Assembly (NCBI GenBank): GCA_038207425.1
Contig: JBBQZU010000008.1
Span: 1 to 64,000, forward strand
Direction of reading: 5' to 3'
DNA length: 64,000 nucleotides
Source: JBBQZU01 sp038207425
GTDB taxonomy: Bacteria > Bacteroidota > Bacteroidia > Flavobacteriales_D > Cryomorphaceae
Shown: piece by piece, positions 34,630 to 44,306 of the stretch
Numbering within the stretch: position 1 is the stretch's first letter
Layout: each line of letters starts with the position of its first letter
Translations under genes and position numbers: made by a program
The notes under the pieces: generated by a model
Databases searched by the model: none
The model's input: the letters and a program-made list of their open reading frames with translations, nothing else
Told to the model about the DNA's origin: nothing

Positions 34630-35051
34630 GCTTTCCATTTAATGTGCGTGTATATGGCGCTTTAATTCACCAAGGTTACATTTTGCTGAGCGATGAGGTG
34701 TATAAAGGCGTAGCTTTTACAAAACTGCCCGGCGGCGGGCTCGAATTTGGTGAAAGCCTGCGCAATGCGTTAAAGCGCGAATTTCTTGAAGAAACCGGGG
34801 TTGAAGTTCAGGTACATGATCACATCTATACCACTGATTTTTTTCAGCCTTCGGCATTTGATAAATCGCATCAGGTTATTTCAATATACTACCGGGTGAA
34901 GTTTGGTACTGCACCAGATCATTTACCGCACCTGAATGCTGTGCTTGACGATCAGGTATTGCGTTGGAAAAAACAGGCAGAATTAAGCACCAATGATTTT
35001 ACATTTCCTATTGATAAACATGTGGCAGGCATGCTCAAAAGCCTGCAGTAA
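34626..35051 (+). CDS. NUDIX hydrolase
   Basis: A 141-aa pyrophosphohydrolase. The NUDIX box is intact in GGGLEFGESLRNALKREFLEETGVEV (G-x5-E-x7-REUxEExGU). The domain is otherwise small and without extensions, so the substrate cannot be predicted (nucleoside diphosphate derivatives are typical). Its ATG overlaps the mnmD TGA (ATGA), so it is translationally coupled to the tRNA modification gene. It is convergent with, and one base away from, the following hypothetical gene. Confidence 0.87.
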   Translation: MSFPFNVRVYGALIHQGYILLSDEVYKGVAFTKLPGGGLEFGESLRNALKREFLEETGVEVQVHDHIYTTDFFQPSAFDKSHQVISIYYRVKFGTAPDHLPHLNAVLDDQVLRWKKQAELSTNDFTFPIDKHVAGMLKSLQ

Positions 35052-35052
35052 T

Positions 35053-35631
35053 TCATGCTGATAGAAACCTCCTGCCGGCATAGTTACTCACCCGCTCGAA
35101 AAATTTCTGCGGTGTAAGCGTTCGCCAGTTGGTTTCATTGAGCTGTCCGCCGAGTAGAAAGTAGCTGTCTACATTTGCGCGCTCAAACTCCTCTATCACA
35201 TGCTCGGGGAAATTGACCAGAGCTATCCAGCCGTCATCGTCGCTTACATCTTCAAACCACTCTTCATAATAGCAATCGTCAGAGTAGTGAAAATTTAACA
35301 CGTTTTCGCCGATTATGATGAATTTATTGATTCCGTTTTCGATCATTGCATCAGCTATATCGCGCTTCATGAACATGATATCGTTGTGAAGGCAATCGTT
35401 CCACTCCCCGAGCAGTTCTATTACAGCGTAGCCTCTTATGTAATCAGCAAAAAGAATTTTCATGAAAAGGGTGGGAGTGCCAAACTCATCCCATTGCGGG
35501 TGTATGTAGTGATTGTACAGCACATTGGTGAATTCGAATTCGCTGTATTCCCTTCCGTAAAAAGGCGATCTTGGATCTTCTTCTGCGGTATAGTATTGCC
35601 GCCAGTTAAAGTATGGTTCAAGGTTGTGCAT
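35053..35631 (-). CDS. Hypothetical acidic protein
   Basis: A protein of about 192 aa, rich in Asp, Glu, Tyr and Trp (EPYFNWRQYYTAEEDPRSPFYG, YSDDCYYEEWFEDVSDDDGW), with no signal peptide or membrane segment. I start it at the ATG at 35631, four bases after the murQ stop; a longer frame to 35670 would overlap murQ. It is probably co-transcribed with murQ. I do not recognise the family. Confidence 0.75.
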   Translation of the reverse strand: MHNLEPYFNWRQYYTAEEDPRSPFYGREYSEFEFTNVLYNHYIHPQWDEFGTPTLFMKILFADYIRGYAVIELLGEWNDCLHNDIMFMKRDIADAMIENGINKFIIIGENVLNFHYSDDCYYEEWFEDVSDDDGWIALVNFPEHVIEEFERANVDSYFLLGGQLNETNWRTLTPQKFFERVSNYAGRRFLSA

Positions 35632-35635
35632 GCAA

Positions 35636-36457
35636 TCAGTGCGGTTTTTCTTGCGACTTATATTTATCAACGGCGTTTCGCACGCTGCCGTGTGCCTGCA
35701 ATAATTCGTTGGCTTGAGGGTATGCTATACCAAGCTCATCCATTACCATTCGGGTGCCGCGGTCAATCAGTTTGTTGTTGCTGAGTTGCATATCAACCAT
35801 GCGGTTTCCTTTTACGCGCCCAAGGCGAATCATCAGAGAGGTAGAGATCATATTGAGCACCATTTTCTGGGCAGTTCCTGATTTCATTCTTGTGCTGCCG
35901 GTTACATATTCAGGGCCTACATTTACCTCTACTGGAAATGTTGCTGCCTTTGCCACAGCGCTGCCGGGATTGCATGTAATACAGCCTGTAAGCACACCTG
36001 CTTCATTTGCTTTGCGAAGCGCGCCAAGTACATATGGGGTTCCACCCGAAGCGGCAATACCAATGAGCGAATCGTCGGCTCCGATCGTATGCTGCTGCAG
36101 GTCGGCCCAGCCTTGTTCCTGGTCATCTTCAGCAAACTCAACCGCTTTGCGTATTGCTTCATCTCCACCGGCAATGATACCCACCACAAGGCCATGGGGA
36201 ACTCCAAATGTGGGCGGGCATTCAGATGCATCTACAATTCCTAGCCTGCCGCTGGTACCTGCGCCGGTGTAGAAGAGTCTTCCGCCACGCTGCATTCGGG
36301 GCAGCATGGCTTCCACGAGTTGCTCAATGGCCGGTATGCATTGCTTTACGGCAAATGCTACTTTGGCATCTTCGGTATTGATGTCGGTGAGAATTTCCTT
36401 TACTGACTTATCTTCGAGATGGTCGTAAAGGGATGTTTTTTCGGTAATTTTTTGCAC
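35636..36457 (-). CDS. murQ: N-acetylmuramic acid 6-phosphate etherase
   Basis: The enzyme cleaves the lactyl ether of MurNAc-6-P to give GlcNAc-6-P, a step in cell-wall recycling. The SIS domain has the characteristic GAGTSGRLGIVDASECPPTFG and GSTRMKSGTAQKMVLNMISTS, and a GIAASGGTPYV phosphosugar loop. Length (273 aa) is normal. No murP or anhMurNAc kinase gene (anmK) is adjacent. It is followed by a hypothetical gene and preceded by the terminator of the T9SS hydrolase gene. Confidence 0.93.
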   Translation of the reverse strand: MQKITEKTSLYDHLEDKSVKEILTDINTEDAKVAFAVKQCIPAIEQLVEAMLPRMQRGGRLFYTGAGTSGRLGIVDASECPPTFGVPHGLVVGIIAGGDEAIRKAVEFAEDDQEQGWADLQQHTIGADDSLIGIAASGGTPYVLGALRKANEAGVLTGCITCNPGSAVAKAATFPVEVNVGPEYVTGSTRMKSGTAQKMVLNMISTSLMIRLGRVKGNRMVDMQLSNNKLIDRGTRMVMDELGIAYPQANELLQAHGSVRNAVDKYKSQEKPH

Positions 36458-36509
36458 GGGCTCAAAGTTAGTAAGAAAGCTGTTTAGAGTATGTGATGAT
36501 AGTATAAAT

Positions 36510-36543
36510 CACAAAAAAACCCCCGCCGGAGTGGGGCGGGGGT
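36510..36543 (-). terminator. Terminator of the TonB/T9SS hydrolase operon
   Basis: On the minus strand ACCCCCGCC pairs with GGCGGGGGT (36519-36527 / 36535-36543), a 9-bp GC-rich stem followed by a T-run of seven, ending the transcript that carries the gene at 36567-38312. Confidence 0.85.
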
Positions 36544-36566
36544 AGTTATTCTAAAGATACCGTTGA

Positions 36567-38312
36567 TTAGTTCAGCATTACTTTTTTAGTAATTCGGTGA
36601 TCGTCAAATATTATGGAGAGCATATACACCCCATCGTTAAAGTTGCCTCTTTCCAGGCGCAGTTCATTGGCATTTACAATTTGCTGCGATACAAGCCTTC
36701 CGGTGATATCGTAGAGCTCTACTCGGCGAATGACAAACTCATTATTGCGGATGGTAAGTGCATCGCTGCTAGGGTTTGGGAATATACTCGTGGTGTTTTC
36801 AATTTTTGGGTTGTTGGTATTTACAGGACCACAGTTTACACCTGCCAAACCAAGCGCACACATAATGCGTGGATTCACATACCCCTGGATGGTGTCGATA
36901 TAAGCCTTTCCTTTGGCCACGCTCATGCCGGGATTACCGGCAAGACCCTGGGCATTCAAAAGATCTGCATTATAAGCATTAGCACCTGATAGACCCAGCG
37001 CAGTATTGGTAGCGGCAACTACAGCCTGTAGCGTTGGGAAATCCCACCATGTCCATGGATCACTCTCATTGGTAAATCTGTTTCCATTAAGGGTATTGAT
37101 CGGGCGCACCACTGGAAAGAGACCCTCAGGGGCTGAAGCTACTGTAATGGTAGGCTGGGCAGGTAGAATATACTCATAGGTAACACCGTACGTAGCACGC
37201 GCTCTGTCGGTAAAAGGATCACCTGAAGGGAAATTTACAAATGAATAATTATTGCCAAGGGCAACAGCTTGCTGCATAAATACATTGGCACCCGAAACAT
37301 CTACCACATTTTCGTTGGTGGTTGGCACTACTACAGTTCCGTCACCAAAGGGAGCAAATGGATCGCGCACGCAGTGAAGAGCTAGCATAGGCGCTTCACC
37401 GCCGTTGAGCCATGAAATATCAGCAAGTGCACCACCTGCGTTGATCGCCATACTTATATTTCTTGGTATACCTGCTTGTTGAAGTGGGTCGGGAAGACGG
37501 AGTGCACCAGGTCCACCATCAATATTTCCGTCGCGGGCTTCAAGTACGTAGGGAAAACCATCTAGGCCAACGAACTTAGGGAGGCCCGCGATTTCCGTAA
37601 CATAGTTGTCAAGGGTATTATATGCCTGAGCTACATAACCTCCTGATCCTTGGCCAAAAAGAACGATTTTACCAGGGTCAATTCCAAATGGATTGCCTTG
37701 GGTAGCGTGTGAAGCTCTCATAAAGCGCACCGCAGATTGTGTATCATGAAGTGCGCGGTATACCGCTTGCAGAAGGGTTCCACGGCGTACATCAGCATCT
37801 GTTGAAATAGGGTTCCAGCCAAGTCGGTATGATACCGCAGCTACTGTATATCCGCTCTTCGCCCATTTTTTGCAAAGGTTTACAACTACACTGTCGGCAC
37901 GGCTGCCGGTTATCCCTCCATTGATGATTGGCGGAAGGAAGTTTCCAGTGTGGAGGTAAAGAATTACAGGACGGTTGGTTTCAGTATCACCTGCAGGGGT
38001 GTAGACATCCATTCTCAAAGGAAAAAGTTTCAACACCGTTGGATCCTGACCGGGAGTTCCGTTGCTCACAAAGTATTTAAGAGGAACTGTCTCGCCGGCG
38101 TTTATAAGGGCCAACACCGCAAGAAAATCAGCCTGATACGCGGCAGGGTTTGAAAAATTAGTGCGAAGTGCATCTACATTAAATCCGAAAGAGACGGCAG
38201 GTTGAATGTTTACATTGGTAAAAACCTCTTCGAGGTAGCGTGTTTGTGCTGTGGCAGTGAAAACCGTTCCGAGCAGGAGAGCCAAGCCAGCTAAGCGTAG
38301 AATTTGTTTCAT
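36567..38312 (-). CDS. T9SS-secreted carboxylesterase-like alpha/beta hydrolase
   Basis: A 581-aa exported protein with a signal peptide (LAGLALLLGTVFTATAQ). The body is an esterase-like alpha/beta hydrolase: RPVILYLHTGNF (oxyanion region), GYTVAAVSYRLGWNP, and a nucleophile elbow VLFGQGSGGYVAQAY. The acid is probably the Asp in CVRDPFAPFGDG. The C-terminus is a T9SS type A sorting domain (NTTSIFPNPSSDALTIRNN ... KKVMLN). It is the second gene after a TonB receptor, 59 bases away, so secreted degradation plus uptake of a product is a reasonable inference. It may act on an ester-containing polymer, but nothing in the sequence names one. Confidence 0.86.
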   Translation of the reverse strand: MKQILRLAGLALLLGTVFTATAQTRYLEEVFTNVNIQPAVSFGFNVDALRTNFSNPAAYQADFLAVLALINAGETVPLKYFVSNGTPGQDPTVLKLFPLRMDVYTPAGDTETNRPVILYLHTGNFLPPIINGGITGSRADSVVVNLCKKWAKSGYTVAAVSYRLGWNPISTDADVRRGTLLQAVYRALHDTQSAVRFMRASHATQGNPFGIDPGKIVLFGQGSGGYVAQAYNTLDNYVTEIAGLPKFVGLDGFPYVLEARDGNIDGGPGALRLPDPLQQAGIPRNISMAINAGGALADISWLNGGEAPMLALHCVRDPFAPFGDGTVVVPTTNENVVDVSGANVFMQQAVALGNNYSFVNFPSGDPFTDRARATYGVTYEYILPAQPTITVASAPEGLFPVVRPINTLNGNRFTNESDPWTWWDFPTLQAVVAATNTALGLSGANAYNADLLNAQGLAGNPGMSVAKGKAYIDTIQGYVNPRIMCALGLAGVNCGPVNTNNPKIENTTSIFPNPSSDALTIRNNEFVIRRVELYDITGRLVSQQIVNANELRLERGNFNDGVYMLSIIFDDHRITKKVMLN

Positions 38313-38371
38313 AATTGCTTGTTTTGTTGGTGTGGTGAAAAGGGTTTATTTATTTGTCGAAGGTAAAGAAA

Positions 38372-41320
38372 TTAACGATTCAGCCATTCATATACAATGG
38401 AGAAATAAGCCATGCGACCTACTATCGGACCCCCGTAGGCAGTGAATACTTTGTTGTTTGTTATATTGGATGCACCCATCTTTATGGTGGTATTTATTTT
38501 TTTGAAACTGCTGAATACGGCTGCATCAATCATGTAATAGCTTGGTACAAAACCAGTAAACTGTGGGCTTCCTTCAAAGATGAAGCCTTCAATCCATCGG
38601 TAGTTTGCTCCAAAACCCCAGCTTTTTAAGGTGAATAATCCGAAGTCGGTTCTCAGGTCTCTGGTGTTTACACCTACATTAAACTTGTGTTCAGGTGTAT
38701 TAAAGGCAGGTATTATAGGATCATCCTCGCCACTTACCAGTTTATTCCATGAATAGTTGGTTGTTATGGCGTAGTTTTTCATAAAGTAGTAATTCACCCC
38801 AATTTGTACACCTTGTGTAGTAATATCTTCCGTGGCATTGGCAGCAAGGCGGAGCGCCCTGAAGTTTGGTGGAGGTAGCGGCAAATTTGGCGTGTATGGA
38901 ATATCAAGGCCAATATTGAAACCGATGAAATCCTTGTAAATGCTATAATAGTAACCTGCATCTATGTAGAATTTATTCGAGATGGTGGTTCGGTAACCCA
39001 ATTCAAAAGTGCGCACCCTCTCAGGCCTTATCGGTGCTACATCGTAAAATTCGAGCAGGTTCCAGGCGAAACTTGCCCCTGCATTTCGGGCCGCGGTAAA
39101 TGACGAAATGGTAGCAAGTGAATCAAATCCGTTTAGATTTCCTATCAGGATTGCCCTACCTATATCGTAGTAAAGAAATTGATCTGCAAGGGTTGGGTTT
39201 CGCACAGCCGCAGAAACACCACCGCGTATAATTGAATTTTCGTTTAGCACATATACAAGTGATGCCGCAGGTGAAAATACGGCATCGAAATTCTGGTTTT
39301 TATCCATCCTTAAAGTAGCCTTGAAGGTGAGCCTATCGTCTATGAATTTATTCTCATAGCCTGCATACACTCCATATTCACTGTTGGTAATCTTTCTATA
39401 GGATGAATCTGTTTTTACCGTTCTGAAGGTTGATTCATTGGTAATAGGATCAATATCTTCTATGCGCACTCTTGTAAATGTAAGTGTGTCTTCAAAGATG
39501 GTGCCTCTGGAGTCAGGCCTGTATAACCTGCCGTTTGCACCTACAATAAATTTTCCAAATCTTGTGTCTTCAATATATTCGCCCTGAGCGTGGTACAAGG
39601 CTGATTTATCATAAAAACGCGACCCGTTTTCGGTAAAAAGTCTGCTGGTTACAGAATTGAAAAGCGAATCGAACCGCTGGGTGCCCGGTTGGAAAAAGGG
39701 TAAATTTCCGCTGAGGGCAGTATTTTCGGTAAGGGCGCGTACGAAGGCATTGTATTCAGTCATGGCATTGGGATTGCCCTGAGCCCATGCGTTTTGGGCG
39801 TTGGCCACTGAAGTGCGCCATGCTCTGTTGGCTGCAGCAAAAGCATCAAAATCTATTTGTCCGTTTATTATAAAATCTATTGGGTTGGGTTGGGTTGAGC
39901 TAAAATCACTCAACTGTGGCATACCTTGTTCATAAAGCTGCTGGGCATTTCCTTGATAAAAATCACCATAGTCTTTGTAGAAGTTCGACTCTGACTTTGC
40001 AAGGTCGGACATGATGTTGGCAGTAAGTACGGCATCATAGCTGTTGCCTGCATCCTCATGTGTGCTGTAGGCCCTGAAAAAGAATTTGTCCTGCTTCTTC
40101 AACTCAATCTTATTTTGGTAAAACTGAATGTCGCGCAGGCTTATTCTGTTGTCGCCCTGATAGATGGTGGTGCCGTTGCCGTAGTTAAAACTGTAATTTA
40201 ATATCAGGTCTTCTTTGAGTTTGTAGAAGAGCCCAAGGTTTGCCTTCGTATTTCGGGTGTCATAGTCGGCAATATCTTCTTCGCGATAGCCGGTGCGGAA
40301 TACTTCCGTGAGTCCTGGTTTGTTAGCATCGCCGTTGAAGTCATTTCCCCCTATGGTTACTTCATCGCCATACACGTTTACTGCATCGAATCCTGAGAAA
40401 TTGCTCGCTGGCACAGTGCTTCCATCCACAGGATTATAGTTGGTGGCTTCCCAGTCTTGGGCGGTGAGGTAGAAGAGGTTTAATTTGTAGCCGAAACGTT
40501 TTTCTCCTTTTTTGTTTTCCAAAGTTTCGGCCCAGCGCACAGCTCCTTCAAACAGGCTGCGCTCGCCTACCTTCATGGATACTGAGAGTCCGGGAAAAAG
40601 ATAGGGGTCCTTGGTGCGCATATCAATTACGCCATTAAATGCCCCAGGGCCATAATACGCTGAGCTGGCGCCGGCAATGATTTCTACATTCTGTACGTCG
40701 AGGTCAGAGGCTCCCAGAAAGTTGCCCAATGAGAAATTAAGCCCCGGCGATTGGTTGTCAATACCATCAATAAGCTGCAATGAGCGCACGGGCGATGTAG
40801 AATTAAAACCTCTGGTATTGATTATTTTAAATCCAAGACTGGCTGAAATAACGTCTACACCTTTCAGGTTGCCAAGGCTTTCGTAAAAATTGCCGCTTGG
40901 TGCTTCTTTAATGGCAATAAGGTCCATAGACTCAACAGTGAGCGGTGCCTGCTTTGATTTTTCGCTGATGCGGCTGCCTACTACTTCTACCTCATTGATC
41001 AATACTCTGTCTGTACCTAGTTTCACTTTCACCCTGTCGGTGAAATTCAGAACGGTCACTTCCTTGTCCACGTAGCCAATGTATTTTATGACCAGCGTAA
41101 TTGGCGGATTTTGATTTACTTGAAGTTCAAAATTTCCATTCAAATCGGTTGTGGTGCCTATGGTGGTTCCTTTAATTACAACGGCTGTGCCTATGAGTGT
41201 TTCGCCGGTATCATCGTCGCTTACGTTACCACGTATGGTACCTTGGGCCAAGATCGTATTTGCAGAAAGGCAAAATAGCAGGCAAAAAGTGTATTTAATT
41301 GCGGAGATAATCGTATTCAT
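38372..41320 (-). CDS. TonB-dependent outer-membrane receptor, large
   Basis: A 982-aa receptor with a signal peptide (FCLLFCLSANTILAQ), a carboxypeptidase-regulatory-like domain (GTIRGNVSDDDTGETLIGTAVVI, residues 27-110), a plug (GFNSTSPVRSLQLIDGIDNQS) and a barrel ending YFSIVYEWLNR. Length and domain order are typical of Bacteroidota receptors. It is the first gene of a two-gene operon whose second member is a T9SS-secreted hydrolase. No SusD-like lipoprotein accompanies it, so it is not a classical SusCD pair. Confidence 0.92.
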   Translation of the reverse strand: MNTIISAIKYTFCLLFCLSANTILAQGTIRGNVSDDDTGETLIGTAVVIKGTTIGTTTDLNGNFELQVNQNPPITLVIKYIGYVDKEVTVLNFTDRVKVKLGTDRVLINEVEVVGSRISEKSKQAPLTVESMDLIAIKEAPSGNFYESLGNLKGVDVISASLGFKIINTRGFNSTSPVRSLQLIDGIDNQSPGLNFSLGNFLGASDLDVQNVEIIAGASSAYYGPGAFNGVIDMRTKDPYLFPGLSVSMKVGERSLFEGAVRWAETLENKKGEKRFGYKLNLFYLTAQDWEATNYNPVDGSTVPASNFSGFDAVNVYGDEVTIGGNDFNGDANKPGLTEVFRTGYREEDIADYDTRNTKANLGLFYKLKEDLILNYSFNYGNGTTIYQGDNRISLRDIQFYQNKIELKKQDKFFFRAYSTHEDAGNSYDAVLTANIMSDLAKSESNFYKDYGDFYQGNAQQLYEQGMPQLSDFSSTQPNPIDFIINGQIDFDAFAAANRAWRTSVANAQNAWAQGNPNAMTEYNAFVRALTENTALSGNLPFFQPGTQRFDSLFNSVTSRLFTENGSRFYDKSALYHAQGEYIEDTRFGKFIVGANGRLYRPDSRGTIFEDTLTFTRVRIEDIDPITNESTFRTVKTDSSYRKITNSEYGVYAGYENKFIDDRLTFKATLRMDKNQNFDAVFSPAASLVYVLNENSIIRGGVSAAVRNPTLADQFLYYDIGRAILIGNLNGFDSLATISSFTAARNAGASFAWNLLEFYDVAPIRPERVRTFELGYRTTISNKFYIDAGYYYSIYKDFIGFNIGLDIPYTPNLPLPPPNFRALRLAANATEDITTQGVQIGVNYYFMKNYAITTNYSWNKLVSGEDDPIIPAFNTPEHKFNVGVNTRDLRTDFGLFTLKSWGFGANYRWIEGFIFEGSPQFTGFVPSYYMIDAAVFSSFKKINTTIKMGASNITNNKVFTAYGGPIVGRMAYFSIVYEWLNR

Positions 41321-41472
41321 CGGCTATAGGTGAGGTTTACTTCGAACACCATCACAGTGCCAAATTAAAGAATTATGCAGGCACATCTGCAATATGCACG
41401 AAACATTTGCACAACATTTTCTTCACATACTTTGAAAGCAACAGGAAGTGAATTCCTCGCAACACAACCTGA

Positions 41473-43908
41473 TCAGTGATAGATCGGGGGGTATTTTTGC
41501 GGATCGGCTTCGTGCATTATAGCGTATGCAGCTTCCACCATATCGCTTACTGAAGGCTTTGAGAAGTAGTCGCCATCGCTGCCATACGCAGGCCGGTGGT
41601 CTTTTGCGGTAAGCGTCACGGGTTTGCTATCGAGCAACTCATACCCGTTTTGCTCATTCACAATTTTGTCGAGTATGTAGGCCGCGGCTCCGCCCGAAAC
41701 ATCTTCATCAACAATAAGAAGTCTCGACGTTTTTTCGAGGCTTTCGGCTATCATATGGCCTTTGTCGAATGGAATGAGCGTGCGTGCATCTATGAGTTCT
41801 GCACTTATGTGAAAGGCTTTCAATTCATGCGCTGCCAGCTCCGCAAGATTGCATGTAGAGCCGTACGATACTATGGTAATATCTGTTCCTTCGGTCACTA
41901 TTTCAGGTATACCTAAGGGTATGGTAAATTCCGCAAGGTTGGTAGGGAGCGCTTCTTTGCTGCGGTATCCATTCAGTGGTTCTATAACCAATGCCGGATC
42001 GTCGCTTTTGATCAGGGTATTATAAAAGCCTGCAGCGGTTACCATATTTCGTGGAACGCAAACATAAATACCACGCAAAGCGCTGATGATGGCACCCATG
42101 GGCGAACCTGAATGCCATACCCCTTCGAGCCTGTGTCCACGGGTACTTATTATAAGTGGTGCTTTTTGACCTCCGCGTGTGCGGTAGTGCACCGTTGCAA
42201 GGTCGTCGCTCATTATCTGCAATGCGTAGAGCAGGTAATCAAGGTATTGTATCTCGGCAATAGGACGAAGACCACGCATGGCCATGCCAATTCCCTGACC
42301 CACAATGGTGGCTTCGCGAATCCCGGTATCGCTCACTCTCAGCTCTCCGAAGCGCTCTTGCATGCCTTCCATGCTTTGGTTTACACCACCTATCTTTCCT
42401 ACGTCTTCGCCGAAGGTGAGTATTTCAGGATGCTTTTCAAAAAGGGCTGCAAAATTGTCTCTCAGCACCACGCGGCCATCCACTTTGGTGGCACTTTCGT
42501 CAAATGTGGGTGGCACTTCGGGTACAAGCAATGCTGAACGGCTGCCTTCAGAGTAAAGGTGTGAGCTGTATCGCTCAAAATTTTGATCCATCTGCACTTT
42601 TATCCAGCTTTGAAGGGCATTTCTTTCAGGCGTCTGGATATGGCGTGTGATCCAGAGTGCCTTGCGCGCTCCATCAAGTAAATCGCGGCGTATCGGTTCG
42701 GTCGTTTTAGTGAGCGTATCTCTCAATGCAAGTACTTCATTTCCGGAAGGCAAAGCACTTCCAAAGGTATTGAGCACCTGCAAAAGCGAATTCGTATCGG
42801 TATCAATATCTGCTCTTAAGTCGTTCCAGGCTTCTTTTTGTGCTATGCGCACATCCTTTTTGGCCTGCGCTTCTATGGCATCAAGTTCTTCGGCTGTATA
42901 TAGTTCGTGTTCTATTATCCAGGAGCGCATTTTTGTAATGCAATCAAATTCCTTGGCCCACTCTAGCCGTTCCTTCGTCTTGTACCGCTCGTGCGAACCG
43001 CTGGTAGAATGGCCCTGGGGTTGGGTCATTTCTTCCACGTGTATCAATACGGGTACATGTTCTTCTCGGGCTATTTTTACGCCATGCTCATACGCGCTCA
43101 CAAGGCCGGGATAGTCCCATCCTTTTACCCTTATTACTTCATAGCCGGGATGTTCAGCATCGCGCTGCAATCCTTTAAGAAGTTCTGAAATACTGCTTTT
43201 GGTGGTTTGGTACTTTTTGGGAACCGATATGCCGTAGCCGTCATCCCATACTGACATTACCATTGGCACCTGAAGAACTCCGGCAGCATTGATCGTTTCA
43301 AAGAAGAGACCTTCACTTGTGCTGGCATCGCCTATGGTTCCAAAGGCCACTTCATTGCCGTTATTGCTGAAAGTCTTAAAACTCTCGGGCAGGTTGGGGT
43401 GGTTACGATATACTTTTGAAGCTTGCGCCAAGCCGAGCAATCGTGGCATTTGGCTGGCGGTAGGCGAAATATCGGCCGAAGAATTTTTTTGTTTGGTGAG
43501 CTGCTTCCAACTGCCGTCGGGGTTTAAATTGCGGGTTGAGAAATGTCCACCCATTTGCCTGCCGGCACTCGAAGGTTCATTTTCGATTTCAGGGTGCGCA
43601 TAAAGAGCCGCAAAAGTTTGCTTAACAGTAAGCTGGCCAATGGCCATCATAAAAGTTTGGTCGCGGTAATATCCTGATCTGAAATCACCATCCTGAAACT
43701 GCTTTGCCATCGCAATCTGCGCCACCTCCTTGCCATCACCGAAGATGCCGAATTTGGCCTTGCCGGTGAGTACTTCCTTTCGGCCTAATAGCGATGCTTC
43801 TCGGCTTTCGCAAGCTAGTTTATAATCAGCGAGTACAGTGTCGAGAAATATCTTTTCGCGGAGGCTTTTGTCTTCCTTGGTTTTTTGCATATTAGGTAGG
43901 GTTGGCAT
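41473..43908 (-). CDS. Fused 2-oxoacid dehydrogenase E1 alpha/beta
   Basis: An 811-aa single-chain E1 component of the branched-chain/pyruvate dehydrogenase type. The alpha half has the TPP loop GTIGDASTSEGLFFETINAAG and DDGYGISV. The beta half starts near residue 480 (VDGRVVLRDNFAALFEKHPEILTFGEDVG) and contains GGQKAPLIISTRGHRLEGVWHSG and DARTLIPFDK. This fused form is normal in Bacteroidota. Two starts are possible: ATG at 43908, three bases after a TATCTTTG promoter element, or ATG at 43890, giving an 18-nt leader. E2 is not in the window; lpdA could supply E3. Confidence 0.92.
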   Translation of the reverse strand: MPTLPNMQKTKEDKSLREKIFLDTVLADYKLACESREASLLGRKEVLTGKAKFGIFGDGKEVAQIAMAKQFQDGDFRSGYYRDQTFMMAIGQLTVKQTFAALYAHPEIENEPSSAGRQMGGHFSTRNLNPDGSWKQLTKQKNSSADISPTASQMPRLLGLAQASKVYRNHPNLPESFKTFSNNGNEVAFGTIGDASTSEGLFFETINAAGVLQVPMVMSVWDDGYGISVPKKYQTTKSSISELLKGLQRDAEHPGYEVIRVKGWDYPGLVSAYEHGVKIAREEHVPVLIHVEEMTQPQGHSTSGSHERYKTKERLEWAKEFDCITKMRSWIIEHELYTAEELDAIEAQAKKDVRIAQKEAWNDLRADIDTDTNSLLQVLNTFGSALPSGNEVLALRDTLTKTTEPIRRDLLDGARKALWITRHIQTPERNALQSWIKVQMDQNFERYSSHLYSEGSRSALLVPEVPPTFDESATKVDGRVVLRDNFAALFEKHPEILTFGEDVGKIGGVNQSMEGMQERFGELRVSDTGIREATIVGQGIGMAMRGLRPIAEIQYLDYLLYALQIMSDDLATVHYRTRGGQKAPLIISTRGHRLEGVWHSGSPMGAIISALRGIYVCVPRNMVTAAGFYNTLIKSDDPALVIEPLNGYRSKEALPTNLAEFTIPLGIPEIVTEGTDITIVSYGSTCNLAELAAHELKAFHISAELIDARTLIPFDKGHMIAESLEKTSRLLIVDEDVSGGAAAYILDKIVNEQNGYELLDSKPVTLTAKDHRPAYGSDGDYFSKPSVSDMVEAAYAIMHEADPQKYPPIYH

Positions 43909-43910
43909 GG

Positions 43911-43945
43911 CAAAGATAGGGATTCAGGTTATTCCACCGTACAAA
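43911..43945 (-). promoter_or_regulatory. Promoter of the E1 alpha/beta gene
   Basis: On the minus strand: TTTG (43945-43942), 23-nt spacer, TATCTTTG (43918-43911), an exact TAnnTTTG. It ends two bases before the first ATG, so the message is leaderless or starts at the second ATG (43890). Confidence 0.7.
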
Positions 43946-43992
43946 GGCAGTTGTGGTATGTAAGTAGGTTGCGCTTAAATCCTGATTTCTAT

Positions 43993-44033
43993 GGCAAAAA
44001 AAATCCCGGCCTGTTGCGAAGAGCCGGGATTTT
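43993..44033 (-). terminator. Terminator of the PadR-PspC operon
   Basis: AAAATCCCGGC (44000-44010) and GCCGGGATTTT (44023-44033) form an 11-bp stem with a 12-nt loop. On the minus strand a run of eight T follows. Confidence 0.9.
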
Positions 44034-44053
44034 CTGTTGCGAATGAAAAATTG

Positions 44054-44242
44054 TCAGTAGCCTATTTTGGCCATTGGCACAAAGTTGGGCAGGCTGTAGC
44101 TTGTCTGTTTTGAAGGTTGGTCAGAGTTATTTTGCTCTTCTTTGGCAGTAGCCGCGTTCGTGGCTAAATAGATCATAAAGCCGGCGGCTATTATTATGCT
44201 TAGTGAGATGAGCGTGGCAATTCGGAGTACTTTGGTTTTCAT
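44054..44242 (-). CDS. Small single-pass membrane protein
   Basis: A 62-aa protein from the ATG at 44242, with one transmembrane helix (IATLISLSIIIAAGFMIYLA) and a short Gln/Ser-rich tail (SDQPSKQTSYSLPNFVPM). The longer in-frame start at 44356 would overlap the PspC gene and make no sense as protein. It is the last gene of the PadR-PspC operon, preceded by a perfect GC hairpin. No family recognised. Confidence 0.65.
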   Translation of the reverse strand: MKTKVLRIATLISLSIIIAAGFMIYLATNAATAKEEQNNSDQPSKQTSYSLPNFVPMAKIGY

Positions 44243-44259
44243 GTTGGTTTGGTTTGGCA

Positions 44260-44280
44260 GGCCGCGCCGCAGGCGCGGCC
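44260..44280. other. Intercistronic GC hairpin
   Basis: GGCCGCGCC (44260-44268) and GGCGCGGCC (44272-44280) are perfect inverted copies around a 3-nt loop, between the PspC gene and the small membrane protein. There is no T-run, so it is not a simple terminator. It could stabilise or partly attenuate the upstream message. Confidence 0.7.
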
Positions 44281-44306
44281 CATTTATGTTTGGTTTGTTG
44301 TGGTGT

